DNA of 64,000 nt from Alphaproteobacteria bacterium. GTDB taxonomy: Bacteria > Pseudomonadota > Alphaproteobacteria > Micavibrionales > Micavibrionaceae. Below the pieces are notes generated by a model. It was not told where the DNA came from and searched no databases. It saw only the letters and a program-made list of their open reading frames with translations. Numbering within the stretch: the first letter of the stretch is position 1; every line of letters starts with the position of its first letter. The stretch covers positions 124,001-188,000 of the forward strand of contig JAFLCW010000002.1 of the NCBI GenBank assembly GCA_017302165.1, in the 5' to 3' direction. Below are positions 1-8,852 of the stretch, one piece after another. Made by a program: the position numbers and the translations under genes.

Positions 1-1
1 C

Positions 2-838
2 CACCGCGCTTTTGCCCTCAATGACGCTTCCATCGACGGGGACGGTTTCGCCAGGGCGGACACGCAAGAGATCGCCCGCATGGACGTGGCTCAGGGGAAT
101 ATCCTCTTCCGATTCATCCGCGTTGATCCGGCGGGCTGTTTTGGGCGAAAGATTAAGTAACGCTTTAATCGCGCCGCCTGTTTTTTCACGCGCGCGCAAT
201 TCAAGAACTTGCCCCAGAAGAACAAGGACTGTAATGACAGCAGCGGCTTCAAAATAGACGGGAACCGATCCGTCTGCACGCTGAAAACCAGGAGGGAATA
301 TCTGCGGCGCCAGTGTAGCAACAATACTGTAAAGCCATGCCATGCCCGTACCGATAGCGATCAGCGTGAACATATTGAGGTTACGCGAAACGATGGACGC
401 CCAGCCACGCCCAAAAAACGGCTTCCCAGCCCACAGCACCACAGGTGTGGCAAGCGCCAACTGTATCCAGTTCGATGTTGCGCCTGTAACAAGGTGTATG
501 TTGGTGAGATGAGCGCCCATTTCCAAGGCGAATACCGGAAGGGTTAAAACCACACCAATCCAGAAACGACGGGTCATATCGATGAGCTCATAGTTGGGGC
601 CGTCTTCGCCCGTCATCACTTCTGGCTCTAGCGCCATACCGCATATAGGACAGGTTCCAGGGCCTACTTGCCGTACCTGAGGATGCATGGGACAGATATA
701 AATCGTACCTGGTGGCGCGTCCGCAACCGGACTTTTCTTCGCCTGATGATCATCTCCATTTATCGCGCAGCATGAGCCATGCGACGATTTTTCTTCGGTT
801 TTCTTATGATCGTGATGATGATGTGAATGATCGGTCAT
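2..838 (-). CDS. copA: Heavy-metal (copper) translocating P-type ATPase, N-terminal part
   Basis: This is the first 279 codons of a CopA/SilP-type P1B ATPase, an inner-membrane pump that exports Cu(I) or Ag(I); the gene runs off the left edge. I translated it from the reverse strand. It begins with a His-rich tail (HSHHHHDH), then a heavy-metal-binding domain with the paired motif ICPMHP...GTCPICGM near residues 47-70 instead of a CxxC ferredoxin-like HMA domain. Four membrane segments and the start of the actuator domain ([11 protein letters not shown]) follow. The TGE, CPC and DKTG motifs lie beyond the window. The start has a good ribosome site (AAGGAA) and lies 12 bp after csoR, so the two genes form one operon. 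Copper is inferred from CsoR; silver is possible. Confidence 0.9.
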   Translation of the reverse strand, partial: MTDHSHHHHDHKKTEEKSSHGSCCAINGDDHQAKKSPVADAPPGTIYICPMHPQVRQVGPGTCPICGMALEPEVMTGEDGPNYELIDMTRRFWIGVVLTLPVFALEMGAHLTNIHLVTGATSNWIQLALATPVVLWAGKPFFGRGWASIVSRNLNMFTLIAIGTGMAWLYSIVATLAPQIFPPGFQRADGSVPVYFEAAAVITVLVLLGQVLELRAREKTGGAIKALLNLSPKTARRINADESEEDIPLSHVHAGDLLRVRPGETVPVDGSVIEGKSAV

Positions 839-850
839 GGTTGATATTCC

Positions 851-1135
851 TTATTCGTCGAATTTTGAAAACAAACGGGTGACTTCCTCGATGGATTTTA
901 AACGGCTCGCCTTATCGCCGCCTTGCATTGCGCTTGCCACACACGAAGATAAATGACGGCGTAAAATCTCTGTCTCTATTCCTTTAACCGCCGAGCGCAC
1001 GGCGCGCAGCTGGGACAGGATTTCGGGGCAATAACGCCCTTCCTCGACCATATTTTTGACTCCCTCGATCTGTCCCGCAATACGGTTTAAACGTTTGATC
1101 TCTACTTCATGCGAAGGGTGTTTTGGATTTGGCAT
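851..1135 (-). CDS. csoR: Copper-sensing transcriptional repressor CsoR (DUF156)
   Basis: A 94-residue all-helical repressor of the CsoR/RcnR/FrmR family. Cys36, His61 and Cys65 are present at the same positions as the Cu(I) ligands of Mycobacterium tuberculosis CsoR, which favours copper sensing over nickel (RcnR) or formaldehyde (FrmR). When copper binds, such proteins release the operator and the efflux ATPase is made. The gene starts behind GGAGAGA and precedes copA directly. A 27-bp palindrome with G-tract arms lies just upstream of its start and is the likely operator. Length is normal for the family. Metal specificity is inferred from the ligands and the neighbour. Confidence 0.93.
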   Translation of the reverse strand: MPNPKHPSHEVEIKRLNRIAGQIEGVKNMVEEGRYCPEILSQLRAVRSAVKGIETEILRRHLSSCVASAMQGGDKASRLKSIEEVTRLFSKFDE

Positions 1136-1151
1136 CGACTCTCTCCATTCG

Positions 1152-1178
1152 ACTATATACCCTATAGGGGTATATAGT
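1152..1178. promoter_or_regulatory. csoR operator: Probable CsoR operator
   Basis: Near-perfect inverted repeat ACTATATACCC-TA-TAGGGGTATATAGT, 17 bp upstream of the csoR start. It matches the known shape of CsoR operators: a GTATACCC/GGGGTATAC-type dyad with a central TA. It would give autoregulation of csoR-copA. Confidence 0.75.
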
Positions 1179-1203
1179 ATTAAATGCTACACAATCAAGC
1201 CCC

Positions 1204-1242
1204 TTAAAACAAAACAGCCTGCCAGAAGGCTCCAGCAGGCTG
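1204..1242 (-). terminator. Rho-independent terminator of the metal-efflux operon
   Basis: On the reverse strand an 8-bp stem CAGCCTGC/GCAGGCTG is followed by TTTTGTTTT. It lies just after the last gene of the leftward operon (DUF2933) and before the csoR promoter, so the efflux operon and csoR-copA are separate units. Confidence 0.7.
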
Positions 1243-1264
1243 CTCTTTAATAGGTATTTATGGA

Positions 1265-1492
1265 TCAGCCCTGCTTTTTATCGTCGTGGCCGTGTTTATG
1301 CCCAAAAATATGCATCAACGGACAGGCCAGTAGGAACAGATACGGCAACGCCACCGCGAGATGCGCCAGATGCACTGTCAATAGATAATAGCTGACAGCA
1401 GCCAAACCCATAATCAAGCCTACTCCTTTCCAAGAGAGAAGCCACGACAGCAATCCCTTCTGGTCATGTATGCAGTGCTTGTCATGATGCAT
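1265..1492 (-). CDS. DUF2933 small membrane protein
   Basis: A 75-residue protein that I assign to DUF2933. A His-rich N-terminus (MHHDKHCIHD) is followed by two membrane helices, the family motif LPYLFLLACPLMHIF, and a His-rich tail (GHKHGHDDKK). DUF2933 genes commonly accompany copper and silver resistance loci. The biochemical role is unknown; the histidines at both ends suggest metal contact at the membrane. It is the last gene of the efflux operon, 11 bp after the YHS/TRASH gene, and is followed by a terminator. Confidence 0.8.
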   Translation of the reverse strand: MHHDKHCIHDQKGLLSWLLSWKGVGLIMGLAAVSYYLLTVHLAHLAVALPYLFLLACPLMHIFGHKHGHDDKKQG

Positions 1493-1503
1493 GACGATTC
1501 TCC

Positions 1504-1995
1504 TTAATGGTGTTGTTGGTGACTTTCATTGTTTTTTGGTGATGGTGCTGACTCTTTTGGGCTTTCCTGCATCATCATGCCATCCTTCATGCCCATTTCA
1601 TGCATAGGCTCATGCTTCATCTCCGGCATCGGGCCGCTGGCGAATTTATCAAAATTCTCCTTGCTCTCAAAATAATAAGTCATGCCGTGCGTGTCAGCGC
1701 CAATGATTGCACTGGCCTTATCAACTGGCTTACCGCTTACAGGATCCGTTGCCATTCGCAAAGATGCATCATTTTTTAGTTTGTCCGCGCACATCGAACA
1801 GCACCCGTAATAGGTTTTTCCTTCGACATCGATCTTAATTTGCGGCTTGTCGAAGACCTTATTGTTCATCATACACACATATTGCGCCTCGGCGGGTTTG
1901 AGCCAGTCGTTGCTATGCGCATGACCGTTGTCTGCGGCCATGGCGGGGATAAATGAGGTTAAGGCCATCATCAGTGCCAATAAAAACGTCTTCAT
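1504..1995 (-). CDS. Exported metal-binding protein with TRASH-like and YHS domains
   Basis: A 163-residue protein with a clear signal peptide (cleavage after about residue 20, AMA). The mature part holds a TRASH-like motif (Cys41, then Cys65-Cys66 and Cys69 in YYGCCSMC), followed by a YHS domain (DPVSGKPVD near residue 84, then TYYFESKENFDKF). The tail is rich in Met and His (repeated MKHEPMHEM, MMMQES). Both domains are known soft-metal binders, so a periplasmic metal-holding or metal-handing role beside the RND pump is likely. It is in the efflux operon with a normal ribosome site. The substrate is not shown by sequence; Cu or Ag fits the Met-rich tail. Confidence 0.8.
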   Translation of the reverse strand: MKTFLLALMMALTSFIPAMAADNGHAHSNDWLKPAEAQYVCMMNNKVFDKPQIKIDVEGKTYYGCCSMCADKLKNDASLRMATDPVSGKPVDKASAIIGADTHGMTYYFESKENFDKFASGPMPEMKHEPMHEMGMKDGMMMQESPKESAPSPKNNESHQQHH

Positions 1996-2019
1996 AGTTC
2001 TTCTCCTTTATAAATTGAT

Positions 2020-2901
2020 TTATTTCACGGTTATACCAAACGGCGCAAAAACATCCTTCCCGTCGATTCGAACCTGAGCAAATAATTTCACGAAACCTGC
2101 TTTTTCCGGCTCGATGTGGAACTCCAGCTTCGGTCCGCCGCGTTCAGCATCGGAGGTCGGCTCTTTGCCCATCGGATGGATGTGCAGCACCGATTTATAA
2201 TCCTCGGTAAAGCCGACAACATGCGCAAACGCCCCCATCACCGGCTCCAGCTGTGTGAAAGGTTTGCCATCTTTGGTGACAGTGACATTACCCATGACAG
2301 CAGCTCCGGCCTTGGGTTCGCCCTCGAGCGCTAACGTGAAAGTATAACCATCGACAGTTGATGTCATCGCTGTGGACTGATCAATCGTGGCTTTTTCTTT
2401 GGATGGCATGCCAATATCGGCAACGATGTATTCCTGTTTTCCTGTGGCAACAGGAATTACATCGGCCCACACACGGTATTGGCCATTTTTCAACGGCGTA
2501 AAGTCGAACGACCATTCACCGTTGGCCATAGGCGTTGGGTGGATATGATGATAATCCGTAAGCGTAGGGTCAACTACCAAAAGATGGAGTTTACGTGTAT
2601 GCGCTTCCTTAAGCTCTCTTTCACCCAGTACGGATCCATCTTCCAGAAGCGTCAGTTTAGCCGTGACCTTTGTGGTTTTGCCGGCCTGGATATTTCCGTC
2701 AGGGCTCAGAGTGAATTTGACAGCATTTTGCATCGTCATCTCGTCATGCCCACCACCCATATCCATAGATTTGGCATCAGAGTTTTTTGACTCCATTTGG
2801 CTCATATCATGGCCCATGGCCTCATGATCATGGGTTTGTGCCAGAGCGGGAACGGCGAGTGTTAAAGCTGTGCCGACAAGTAAGGTGTGTAGAAGTTTCA
2901 T
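2020..2901 (-). CDS. Exported His/Met-rich protein of the efflux operon, function unknown
   Basis: A 293-residue protein with a signal peptide (about 21 residues, ending LAQ) and a His/Met-rich linker (HDHEAMGHDMSQME, MDMGGGHDEM). Two similar beta-rich modules follow. Each carries a related motif: LHLLVVDPTLTDYHHIHP near residue 105 and AHVVGFTEDYKSVLHIHP near residue 225. The HxHP ends look like metal sites. I recognise the type as a periplasmic protein often found next to CusCBA-like pumps but know no assigned activity. It is in the efflux operon between two other exported proteins. A periplasmic metal-carrier role is inferred. Confidence 0.7.
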   Translation of the reverse strand: MKLLHTLLVGTALTLAVPALAQTHDHEAMGHDMSQMESKNSDAKSMDMGGGHDEMTMQNAVKFTLSPDGNIQAGKTTKVTAKLTLLEDGSVLGERELKEAHTRKLHLLVVDPTLTDYHHIHPTPMANGEWSFDFTPLKNGQYRVWADVIPVATGKQEYIVADIGMPSKEKATIDQSTAMTSTVDGYTFTLALEGEPKAGAAVMGNVTVTKDGKPFTQLEPVMGAFAHVVGFTEDYKSVLHIHPMGKEPTSDAERGGPKLEFHIEPEKAGFVKLFAQVRIDGKDVFAPFGITVK

Positions 2902-2925
2902 GTTTTTTCTCCTTATTATAAATTG

Positions 2926-3375
2926 TTATTTCAAGCTGGCTTCGATCAATTTTAAAGCGCCTTGAGCTTTCTTAAACTCACTTTCGCTTTTTGCTGCATC
3001 CTTGGCGTCAGTTGCCTCGTGTACCTTACCGAGCTGCGTATTGAGCTGCTTAAGAGCCGCATCCAGACGCGCTTTCTTGTCAGCTTCAAGGCCTGATTTC
3101 TCAGCGAGTATTTTACTGCTTGCCTCAATCTTTTCGATTTCAGCGTGAACAGCATCAAGATTACCGCTGGCAATCTGCTCATTAATCGCGCTCATGATAG
3201 TTTGCACTTCTACCAATGCTTCTTGTGCAGTACTCGCCGAGCTTGACACTGAAGCCGCAGCTTCCTTGGTAACTTCCGTATGATCCCCGCTGTGATCTTC
3301 ATCACCATGGGCGTAGGCAGGCACAGACAGGCCTAATCCCAGAACCAAAACTGTTGTTAGGAATAATTTGTTCAT
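2926..3375 (-). CDS. Small exported helical protein, function unknown
   Basis: 149 residues: a signal peptide (ends AYA), a short acidic/His stretch (HGDEDHSGDH), then a long helical, Ala/Lys/Glu-rich region with heptad-like spacing. I chose the ATG at 3375 because it sits behind AAGGAG with 8-bp spacing and opens directly into a signal peptide. A longer reading frame reaches back to 3507 but would overlap the RND gene and hide the signal peptide. It is the gene directly after the RND pump. No family recognised; a periplasmic, possibly metal-responsive helical protein. Confidence 0.75.
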   Translation of the reverse strand: MNKLFLTTVLVLGLGLSVPAYAHGDEDHSGDHTEVTKEAAASVSSSASTAQEALVEVQTIMSAINEQIASGNLDAVHAEIEKIEASSKILAEKSGLEADKKARLDAALKQLNTQLGKVHEATDAKDAAKSESEFKKAQGALKLIEASLK

Positions 3376-3395
3376 TGTATATCTCCTTATTGGGT

Positions 3396-6300
3396 TTAGG
3401 TAGTTAAAGCGGTAGGAAGCAGTTTTTCGACGGGCTTTCTGCCGAACGTCCAGAAAATCAGCGGGCGTACAGTCAAATCGAGCAAGGTACTGGTAAACAG
3501 CCCCCAAAATATTACAACTGCTACTGGATGCAACAATTCACGCCCAGGTTCATCCGCAGCAATAATTAAAGGGATAAGGGCTAGAGAGGCAGTAAAAGCT
3601 GTCATCAGGACAGGAATGATCCGCTCTGACGTACCGCGATAAATCATCTTCAGGTCAAACTTCTCACCCTCATGTTCCATCAGATGGATATAATGCGCAA
3701 TCATCATAATGCCATTACGGGCAGCGACTCCTGTTAGAGTTACGAAACCGACCATAGTTGCAATCGAGAACACACCACCTGACAGCCAAACCCCAAATAC
3801 TGCACCGATAAAAGCAAGCGGGATCGAGGTCATAACCTGCAAGGCAAGGTTGGCACTCTTAAAATGAGCGAACAGCACCATAAACATACCAGCCAATGAA
3901 AAGAGGCTGAGTATTGCGATCAAGCGCGACGCGCTGGCCTGGCTTTCAAACTGCCCGCCATATGTCACGAAATAACCCTGCGGCAATTGCACCTTGCTAT
4001 TAATCGCCGCCTGAACTTTCTCCACAACGCCAACCAGATCCCGCTCGGAAACGTTAGCCTGAATGACGATCCGGCGCTGCGCGTTTTCACGGTTGATGAT
4101 ATTTGGCCCTTTGGCTTCCTCGACATTGGCAATCGCCTGCAAAGGCACGACATTGCCATTTTTCCCATCAACAGGGATTTGTTTGATTGCTTCAACATCC
4201 TGACGGGATTCATCCGTCAGGCGCATAGCGATATCGTAGGTGCGCTGGCCGTCCAGAACCTGTCCGACCGATTTACCCTGCATGGCGAGTTCGGCATATT
4301 CCGCCGCTTCGCCGGATAAAAGGCCATAACTGGCCGCCTTTTCACGGTCAAATAAAACATGGATCTGCGGGATCAGCACCTGCTTTTCAACCGACAGATC
4401 AACAACGCCTGGAACTTCGCTCATCACCTGGCGAATTTCTTCGGCTTTGGCACGCAATATATCAAGATCGGTGCCAAAAAGTTTGATCGCCATCTGCGCC
4501 CGCACGCCGCTCATCATGTGGTCGATACGGTGGGAGATCGGTTGGCCGATATTAACAGCGATGCCTGGGATTTCATCAAGGCGGCTTCGAATGTCCGCCA
4601 GAATATCATCACGGGAGCGTTCGGATTCTTTAAGTTCAACTTCAATATCACTTGAATGCACGCCCTCAGCATGGTCGTCGCGTTCGGCGCGGCCCGTACG
4701 GCGGCCTGTCTTGATTGCTTCTGGAACTTGTAGAACCAGGTTTTCAGCAATGGTGCCAATGCGGTTTGATTCGGAAAGGCTGGTGCCAGGCGGGGTCAGT
4801 ATATTAATCGTGACCGCACCCTCGTTGAATTGCGGCAGGAATTCCTTACCAAAGAACGGAACTATGGATAAAACACTCAAGGTTATCACGGCTACAATCG
4901 TTAGAACCATCTTTTTATGCGGGAAAGCGAAATTCAGAACCGCTCTTTGTCCGCTTTTAACTTTGCGGATCAGCCAGCCATCATGTTCGTCGCTCATCCG
5001 CTTCATATTGGGCAGAAGATAAGAACACAATGCCGGAGTAAGCGTCAGCGAGACAAACAAGGATGCGACAATTGATACGATATAAGCTACACCCAAAGGC
5101 AAGAAGATTTTGCCCTCGATCCCACCCATGGCAAAAAGCGGAATAAAAACCAACACGACGATGATAGTGGCGAACACGATTGAGTTCCGTACCTCGCTCG
5201 ACGCCTCAAAAATAACCTGCATCGGATTGCGCGGCTTTTCAGCATGACGGTTTTCGCGTAAACGCCGGAAGACGTTTTCAACATCGACGATGGCATCATC
5301 AACCAGTTCACCAATCGCAACGGCCAGACCGCCCAACGTCATGGTGTTGATGCTCATACCAAAGAATTTGAAGACGATAGCTGTCAGCACGAAAGACAAA
5401 GGAATAGCGGTCAGTGTGATGAAGGTGGTGCGGAAATTGAGCAGAAACAAGAACAACACGATTGCGACTAGAATGGCTCCATCGCGTAAAGCTTCCTCGA
5501 CATTCTTGATTGCCCGCTCGATAAAACTCCCTTGTTTGAAGATATCCTGATGAATCTCGACCCCTTCTGGCAGGGTTTTCTGGATATTGGCAAGCTCGGC
5601 TTCAATTTTCTCCGTAAGAGCAATCGTATCCGCACCAGGCTGCTTTTGCACAGACAAGATAACGGCAGGCTGACCATCAACGCTGGCGTCACCACGCTTG
5701 GCCAGTGGCCCACCAAGTTTGATTGTAGCTACCTGATCGAGGGTTAGCGGTGTGGGTGATCCGTTATCTTGCGGTAAAGGTGCCTTGGCCAGATCCTCGA
5801 CCGTTTTTATGCGGGCAACGTTACGGATCAGGCTTTCCTGATAATCAGACATAAGGAATCCGCCTGTCGCATTGACATTCGATCCCTCGATAGTGGCCTC
5901 AACATCATGAAGTGTGACACCATAATTTTTAAGTTTCAGGGGATCAACCAATACCTGATATTGTTTTAAATCACCACCAATCACAGTCACTTGTGCGATA
6001 CCGCCAATGGAAAGCAGACGGTTACGAATATCCCATTCAGCAGCACTGCGCAGATCCATGCTAGTAAAATCTGGATTCTTGCTGGTTAATCCCACCAACA
6101 TAATCTCCCCCATGATCGAGGAGATTGGCCCCATGACGGGACGTGCTTCCGGCGGCAAAGTTTCCTGCGCCTGCTGGAGTTTCTCAGCCACGATTTGGCG
6201 GGCAACGTAAATATCTGTATCCCAGCCAAATTCTACCCAGATGATGGAAAGACCAATGGTTGAAGCCGAGCGCACGCGCTCAACGCCTGTTGAGCCATTG

Positions 6301-6518
6301 ACGGCGGTTTCAAGTGGCCAGGTGACGAGAGCCTCAACTTCTTCGGGGGCCAGACCTTCGGCTTCGGTAAAGATCGTCACCGTTGGACGGTTCAGGTCAG
6401 GAAAGACATCGACCGGCAATTTAGAGATAACAAATACACCATAGACCATGAGCAGCGCAGACAGCGCCACAACGAGAAGACGGTTTTTAAGGGAGAAAAG
6501 AATAATCGCGTTTAACAT
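3396..6518 (-). CDS. Heavy-metal RND efflux pump, inner-membrane subunit (CzcA/CusA/CnrA family)
   Basis: 1040 residues, the normal size for HME-type RND proteins, which use the proton gradient to move metal ions from periplasm or cytoplasm to the outside through a three-part complex. Seen: an N-terminal helix followed by KLPVDVFPDLNRPTV, two large periplasmic domains, and helices in the 1+5+1+5 pattern. The TM4 motif is AIGELVDDAIVDVENVFRR, with the conserved Asp and Glu plus extra acidic residues compared with CusA. The order tolC-type, adaptor, pump matches cnrCBA. Gene order and sensor point to the Cnr/Ncc type (Ni/Co), while neighbours point to Cu/Ag, so the substrate is open. Confidence 0.93.
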   Translation of the reverse strand: MLNAIILFSLKNRLLVVALSALLMVYGVFVISKLPVDVFPDLNRPTVTIFTEAEGLAPEEVEALVTWPLETAVNGSTGVERVRSASTIGLSIIWVEFGWDTDIYVARQIVAEKLQQAQETLPPEARPVMGPISSIMGEIMLVGLTSKNPDFTSMDLRSAAEWDIRNRLLSIGGIAQVTVIGGDLKQYQVLVDPLKLKNYGVTLHDVEATIEGSNVNATGGFLMSDYQESLIRNVARIKTVEDLAKAPLPQDNGSPTPLTLDQVATIKLGGPLAKRGDASVDGQPAVILSVQKQPGADTIALTEKIEAELANIQKTLPEGVEIHQDIFKQGSFIERAIKNVEEALRDGAILVAIVLFLFLLNFRTTFITLTAIPLSFVLTAIVFKFFGMSINTMTLGGLAVAIGELVDDAIVDVENVFRRLRENRHAEKPRNPMQVIFEASSEVRNSIVFATIIVVLVFIPLFAMGGIEGKIFLPLGVAYIVSIVASLFVSLTLTPALCSYLLPNMKRMSDEHDGWLIRKVKSGQRAVLNFAFPHKKMVLTIVAVITLSVLSIVPFFGKEFLPQFNEGAVTINILTPPGTSLSESNRIGTIAENLVLQVPEAIKTGRRTGRAERDDHAEGVHSSDIEVELKESERSRDDILADIRSRLDEIPGIAVNIGQPISHRIDHMMSGVRAQMAIKLFGTDLDILRAKAEEIRQVMSEVPGVVDLSVEKQVLIPQIHVLFDREKAASYGLLSGEAAEYAELAMQGKSVGQVLDGQRTYDIAMRLTDESRQDVEAIKQIPVDGKNGNVVPLQAIANVEEAKGPNIINRENAQRRIVIQANVSERDLVGVVEKVQAAINSKVQLPQGYFVTYGGQFESQASASRLIAILSLFSLAGMFMVLFAHFKSANLALQVMTSIPLAFIGAVFGVWLSGGVFSIATMVGFVTLTGVAARNGIMMIAHYIHLMEHEGEKFDLKMIYRGTSERIIPVLMTAFTASLALIPLIIAADEPGRELLHPVAVVIFWGLFTSTLLDLTVRPLIFWTFGRKPVEKLLPTALTT

Positions 6519-6560
6519 TTAAAGATCCAATTTTCTGATAAAGAAGACGCTACGGACGCA

Positions 6561-7559
6561 TTAATGTTCATGATCGTGCCCATCATCTTTGGCTGCCCCA
6601 GATTCTTTTGTTTTATCTTTTTTTGCCTCGTCCTTTTTCTGTTCGGAAGACTTGGCAAATTGCAGCTGATAATTACCGACAGTTACGACATCCTCATCAG
6701 GAAACACGCCTTCCAAGATTTCACGGTCACTGCCGAATTTCGCACCCAGCTTAACGCTGCGCCGCTCAAACGAATTACCTGTACGGACAAATACAAAATT
6801 ATCGCCGCTTTCACCTAGGATCGCTTTGACAGGTACAGTCAGAATATCAGCAGGCTCGCTGACATTGATGGAAAGAACGACCTGCATGTTGGCCAGCAAA
6901 AGTCGATCTGGGTTTTCTATCGCCGCATAGACATTAAAAGTTCGGCTGCCGCGATCAAACGCGCCATCCATGCGCTGGACTTTACCGTTCAATACGACAT
7001 TACCCAAAAGGCCACTTGTGACATGTGCACCTTGACCAACGCGGATCTTGGTAACATCCGGTGTTTCATATAAAACGCCGCGTACCAGCACTTCAGAAGA
7101 ATCGCCAATTTCCATTAGGCTGGTTTCCGGCGTCACGGACTGGCCAATAACAATATTCTGCTTGGAAACTATCCCGTCGATGGGCGACGGGATACGCACG
7201 GGTGAGCTGCCAACAAAGATCGGCTGGATGGTCAGCAGATCCTGGCCCTTTTTAATTTCTTCGCCCACTTTAGCATGGATCTCTGAAACGCGACCCGCAG
7301 CGCGTGATGTTACAATTGCTTGCCTTTCGGGCAAAAATTCAACAATACCATTGGCAGAAACGGTTTGAGAACGTGGCGTGATTTCTGCTTTTACGGTCAC
7401 AATGCCAAGATTGTTGATCGCTGTTTCCGATAGCTCAACCACGCTTGTCACTTGAGCCGATTCCTCAGTGCCAGGGGCGGCGGCATGATCTTCACCTTCA
7501 TGTGCGAAAACTTGCGTGGCAATTGCCAAAAATAAAAGCGCTAAAAATATCTGTTTCAT
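6561..7559 (-). CDS. RND efflux periplasmic adaptor subunit (CusB/CnrB-like)
   Basis: 332 residues. Signal peptide (ends VFA), then a short His/acidic start (HEGEDHAA), a beta-barrel/lipoyl hairpin region (ASRAAGRVSEIHAKVGEEIKKG near residues 84-105), a second lipoyl half with SPIDGIVSKQNIVIGQSV, and a membrane-proximal domain. The C-terminus is Lys-rich and ends GHDHEH. It bridges the inner-membrane pump and the TolC-type channel. Its start overlaps the stop of the upstream tolC-type gene by four bases (ATGA), showing translational coupling. The His-containing tail may bind metal; this is inferred. Confidence 0.9.
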   Translation of the reverse strand: MKQIFLALLFLAIATQVFAHEGEDHAAAPGTEESAQVTSVVELSETAINNLGIVTVKAEITPRSQTVSANGIVEFLPERQAIVTSRAAGRVSEIHAKVGEEIKKGQDLLTIQPIFVGSSPVRIPSPIDGIVSKQNIVIGQSVTPETSLMEIGDSSEVLVRGVLYETPDVTKIRVGQGAHVTSGLLGNVVLNGKVQRMDGAFDRGSRTFNVYAAIENPDRLLLANMQVVLSINVSEPADILTVPVKAILGESGDNFVFVRTGNSFERRSVKLGAKFGSDREILEGVFPDEDVVTVGNYQLQFAKSSEQKKDEAKKDKTKESGAAKDDGHDHEH

Positions 7560-8791
7560 TTTACTTCCTCTAATTTCCCGCCAAGCTCTAGCTCCAGCGT
7601 ACCGCGTGCGTTTACGGCCTGCGCCAAAGCGTCAAGAGCCTCATTTTCACTGCTCAGAAGCTTCTCGCGCACCTGCCAGACTTCGAGCGCGTCCGCTTGT
7701 CCCTGGCGAAACATGCTGCGGGTCATCTCATAGGATTTACGGTATCCAGGAAGAATATTGTCAAAATAGCTATCAGCACGTTCTTGCAAGGCCGAGGCAC
7801 TTTGCTGCAATTCCGCAATCACGTCTTGCTGCGGTAATCCTGAATAAAGATCGGCTTCTGATTTAGCCTGACGCAATTCTGCATTTGCGCGTTTGCGCTC
7901 TGCGTCGTTCTGGTTCCAAAGCGGAATGCGCAAAGCGACGCCGATGCCATAGGACTGGTCGTCTCCGTTTGGTGAACGCGAATAAAAAACGCGCGGCCCA
8001 AATTCCGGCATGGCGGCATCTTGACGGGCGACGCTTAATCTCTGCTCTGCTGTCTGAATCCGGTTTTTAATGAGGTTTCTGACGTTGGACTGCGTTTGCG
8101 CAAATGCCAGCAGTCTTTCCGTATCCGTTGGCACCGCTATGAAACTCGGACGTTCCAGGCGCACATGCTGATAGCTACGCCCTGTCAAGCGCGCGAGATC
8201 AGTACGTACTTGGCGAAGTTCAGCATCCACGGCATTCGCATCAACACGAAGTTTAGAAGCATCCGATGAAAAGAGATGCGAAGCGGCTGGGCTGGTTTGT
8301 CCTTGGCCAGCCGACTCTTTCACCAGCTTTTTCATCTTATCCGCATCATCGGCATAGCTTTCGTAGAGCTTCTTGCGCTCCGAGAGCAGCCATGCCTGCG
8401 TATAAAGAACCGTCGTCTCGTTGATGACTTTCAGAACTTCATATTTTTGTTCCATGCTGGCAATGTTTGACAAAGCATTGGCGTAGCCCGCCCGACTGCC
8501 GGAGATTTGCGAAAATTTAAGCGGCTGAGTGAATTCCAGATCTGTGCCCGTACCGCCTTGACCTTTATCACGCACGACATCGACCTGAAGCTCAGGGTTA
8601 TCGAGCAATGTCGTTTCGGTGGCAGTTGCCAGCTTATCGTCGTAATCGCGCTGGGCGCGGAAAAGACTGGTGTTTTTTTGGAGGCTTTCTTTAATCACCT
8701 GATCGAGGGTTAAAGAAGTTTGCTCGGCGAATGCTGGGGACACAAACAACAGGGTCACAAGTGCAAGTTGCCATATTAAAGTTTTCTTCAT
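7556..8791 (-). CDS. TolC-family outer-membrane efflux protein (CusC/CnrC-like)
   Basis: 411 residues from the ATG at 8791, which has GGCGG eight bases upstream and opens straight into a signal peptide (cleavage near AFA). A start 9 codons earlier is less likely. The protein has the two repeated helical hairpins of the outer-membrane efflux family (for example SLTLDQVIKESLQKNTSLF near the N-terminus and a Gln/Ala-rich coil before VWQVREKLL). It would form the trimeric channel for the RND pump. A copy of the ECF-type promoter lies 33 bp upstream of its start, so the pump genes can be switched on separately from the regulators. Confidence 0.88.
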   Translation of the reverse strand: MKKTLIWQLALVTLLFVSPAFAEQTSLTLDQVIKESLQKNTSLFRAQRDYDDKLATATETTLLDNPELQVDVVRDKGQGGTGTDLEFTQPLKFSQISGSRAGYANALSNIASMEQKYEVLKVINETTVLYTQAWLLSERKKLYESYADDADKMKKLVKESAGQGQTSPAASHLFSSDASKLRVDANAVDAELRQVRTDLARLTGRSYQHVRLERPSFIAVPTDTERLLAFAQTQSNVRNLIKNRIQTAEQRLSVARQDAAMPEFGPRVFYSRSPNGDDQSYGIGVALRIPLWNQNDAERKRANAELRQAKSEADLYSGLPQQDVIAELQQSASALQERADSYFDNILPGYRKSYEMTRSMFRQGQADALEVWQVREKLLSSENEALDALAQAVNARGTLELELGGKLEEVK

Positions 8792-8823
8792 GAAAAATCC
8801 GCCTTTTTTGGGTCTCATGAAGC

Positions 8824-8852
8824 TAATACGGCTAGAAGAAGGCTATCCCTCA
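8824..8852 (-). promoter_or_regulatory. ECF sigma-factor promoter for the pump genes
   Basis: Reverse strand: TGAGGGATAG, 12 bases, CGTATTA. The same two elements with the same spacing occur upstream of the anti-sigma gene. The -35-like element overlaps the stop codon of the sigma gene and the -10-like element ends 33 bp before the tolC-type start. Inferred to be recognised by the ECF sigma encoded next to it. Confidence 0.75.

Noticed and set aside
3376..3507. Longer N-terminus for the small exported protein after the RND gene
   Set aside because: The extension lies within the RND coding sequence and would bury the signal peptide; the ATG at 3375 has a strong ribosome site.
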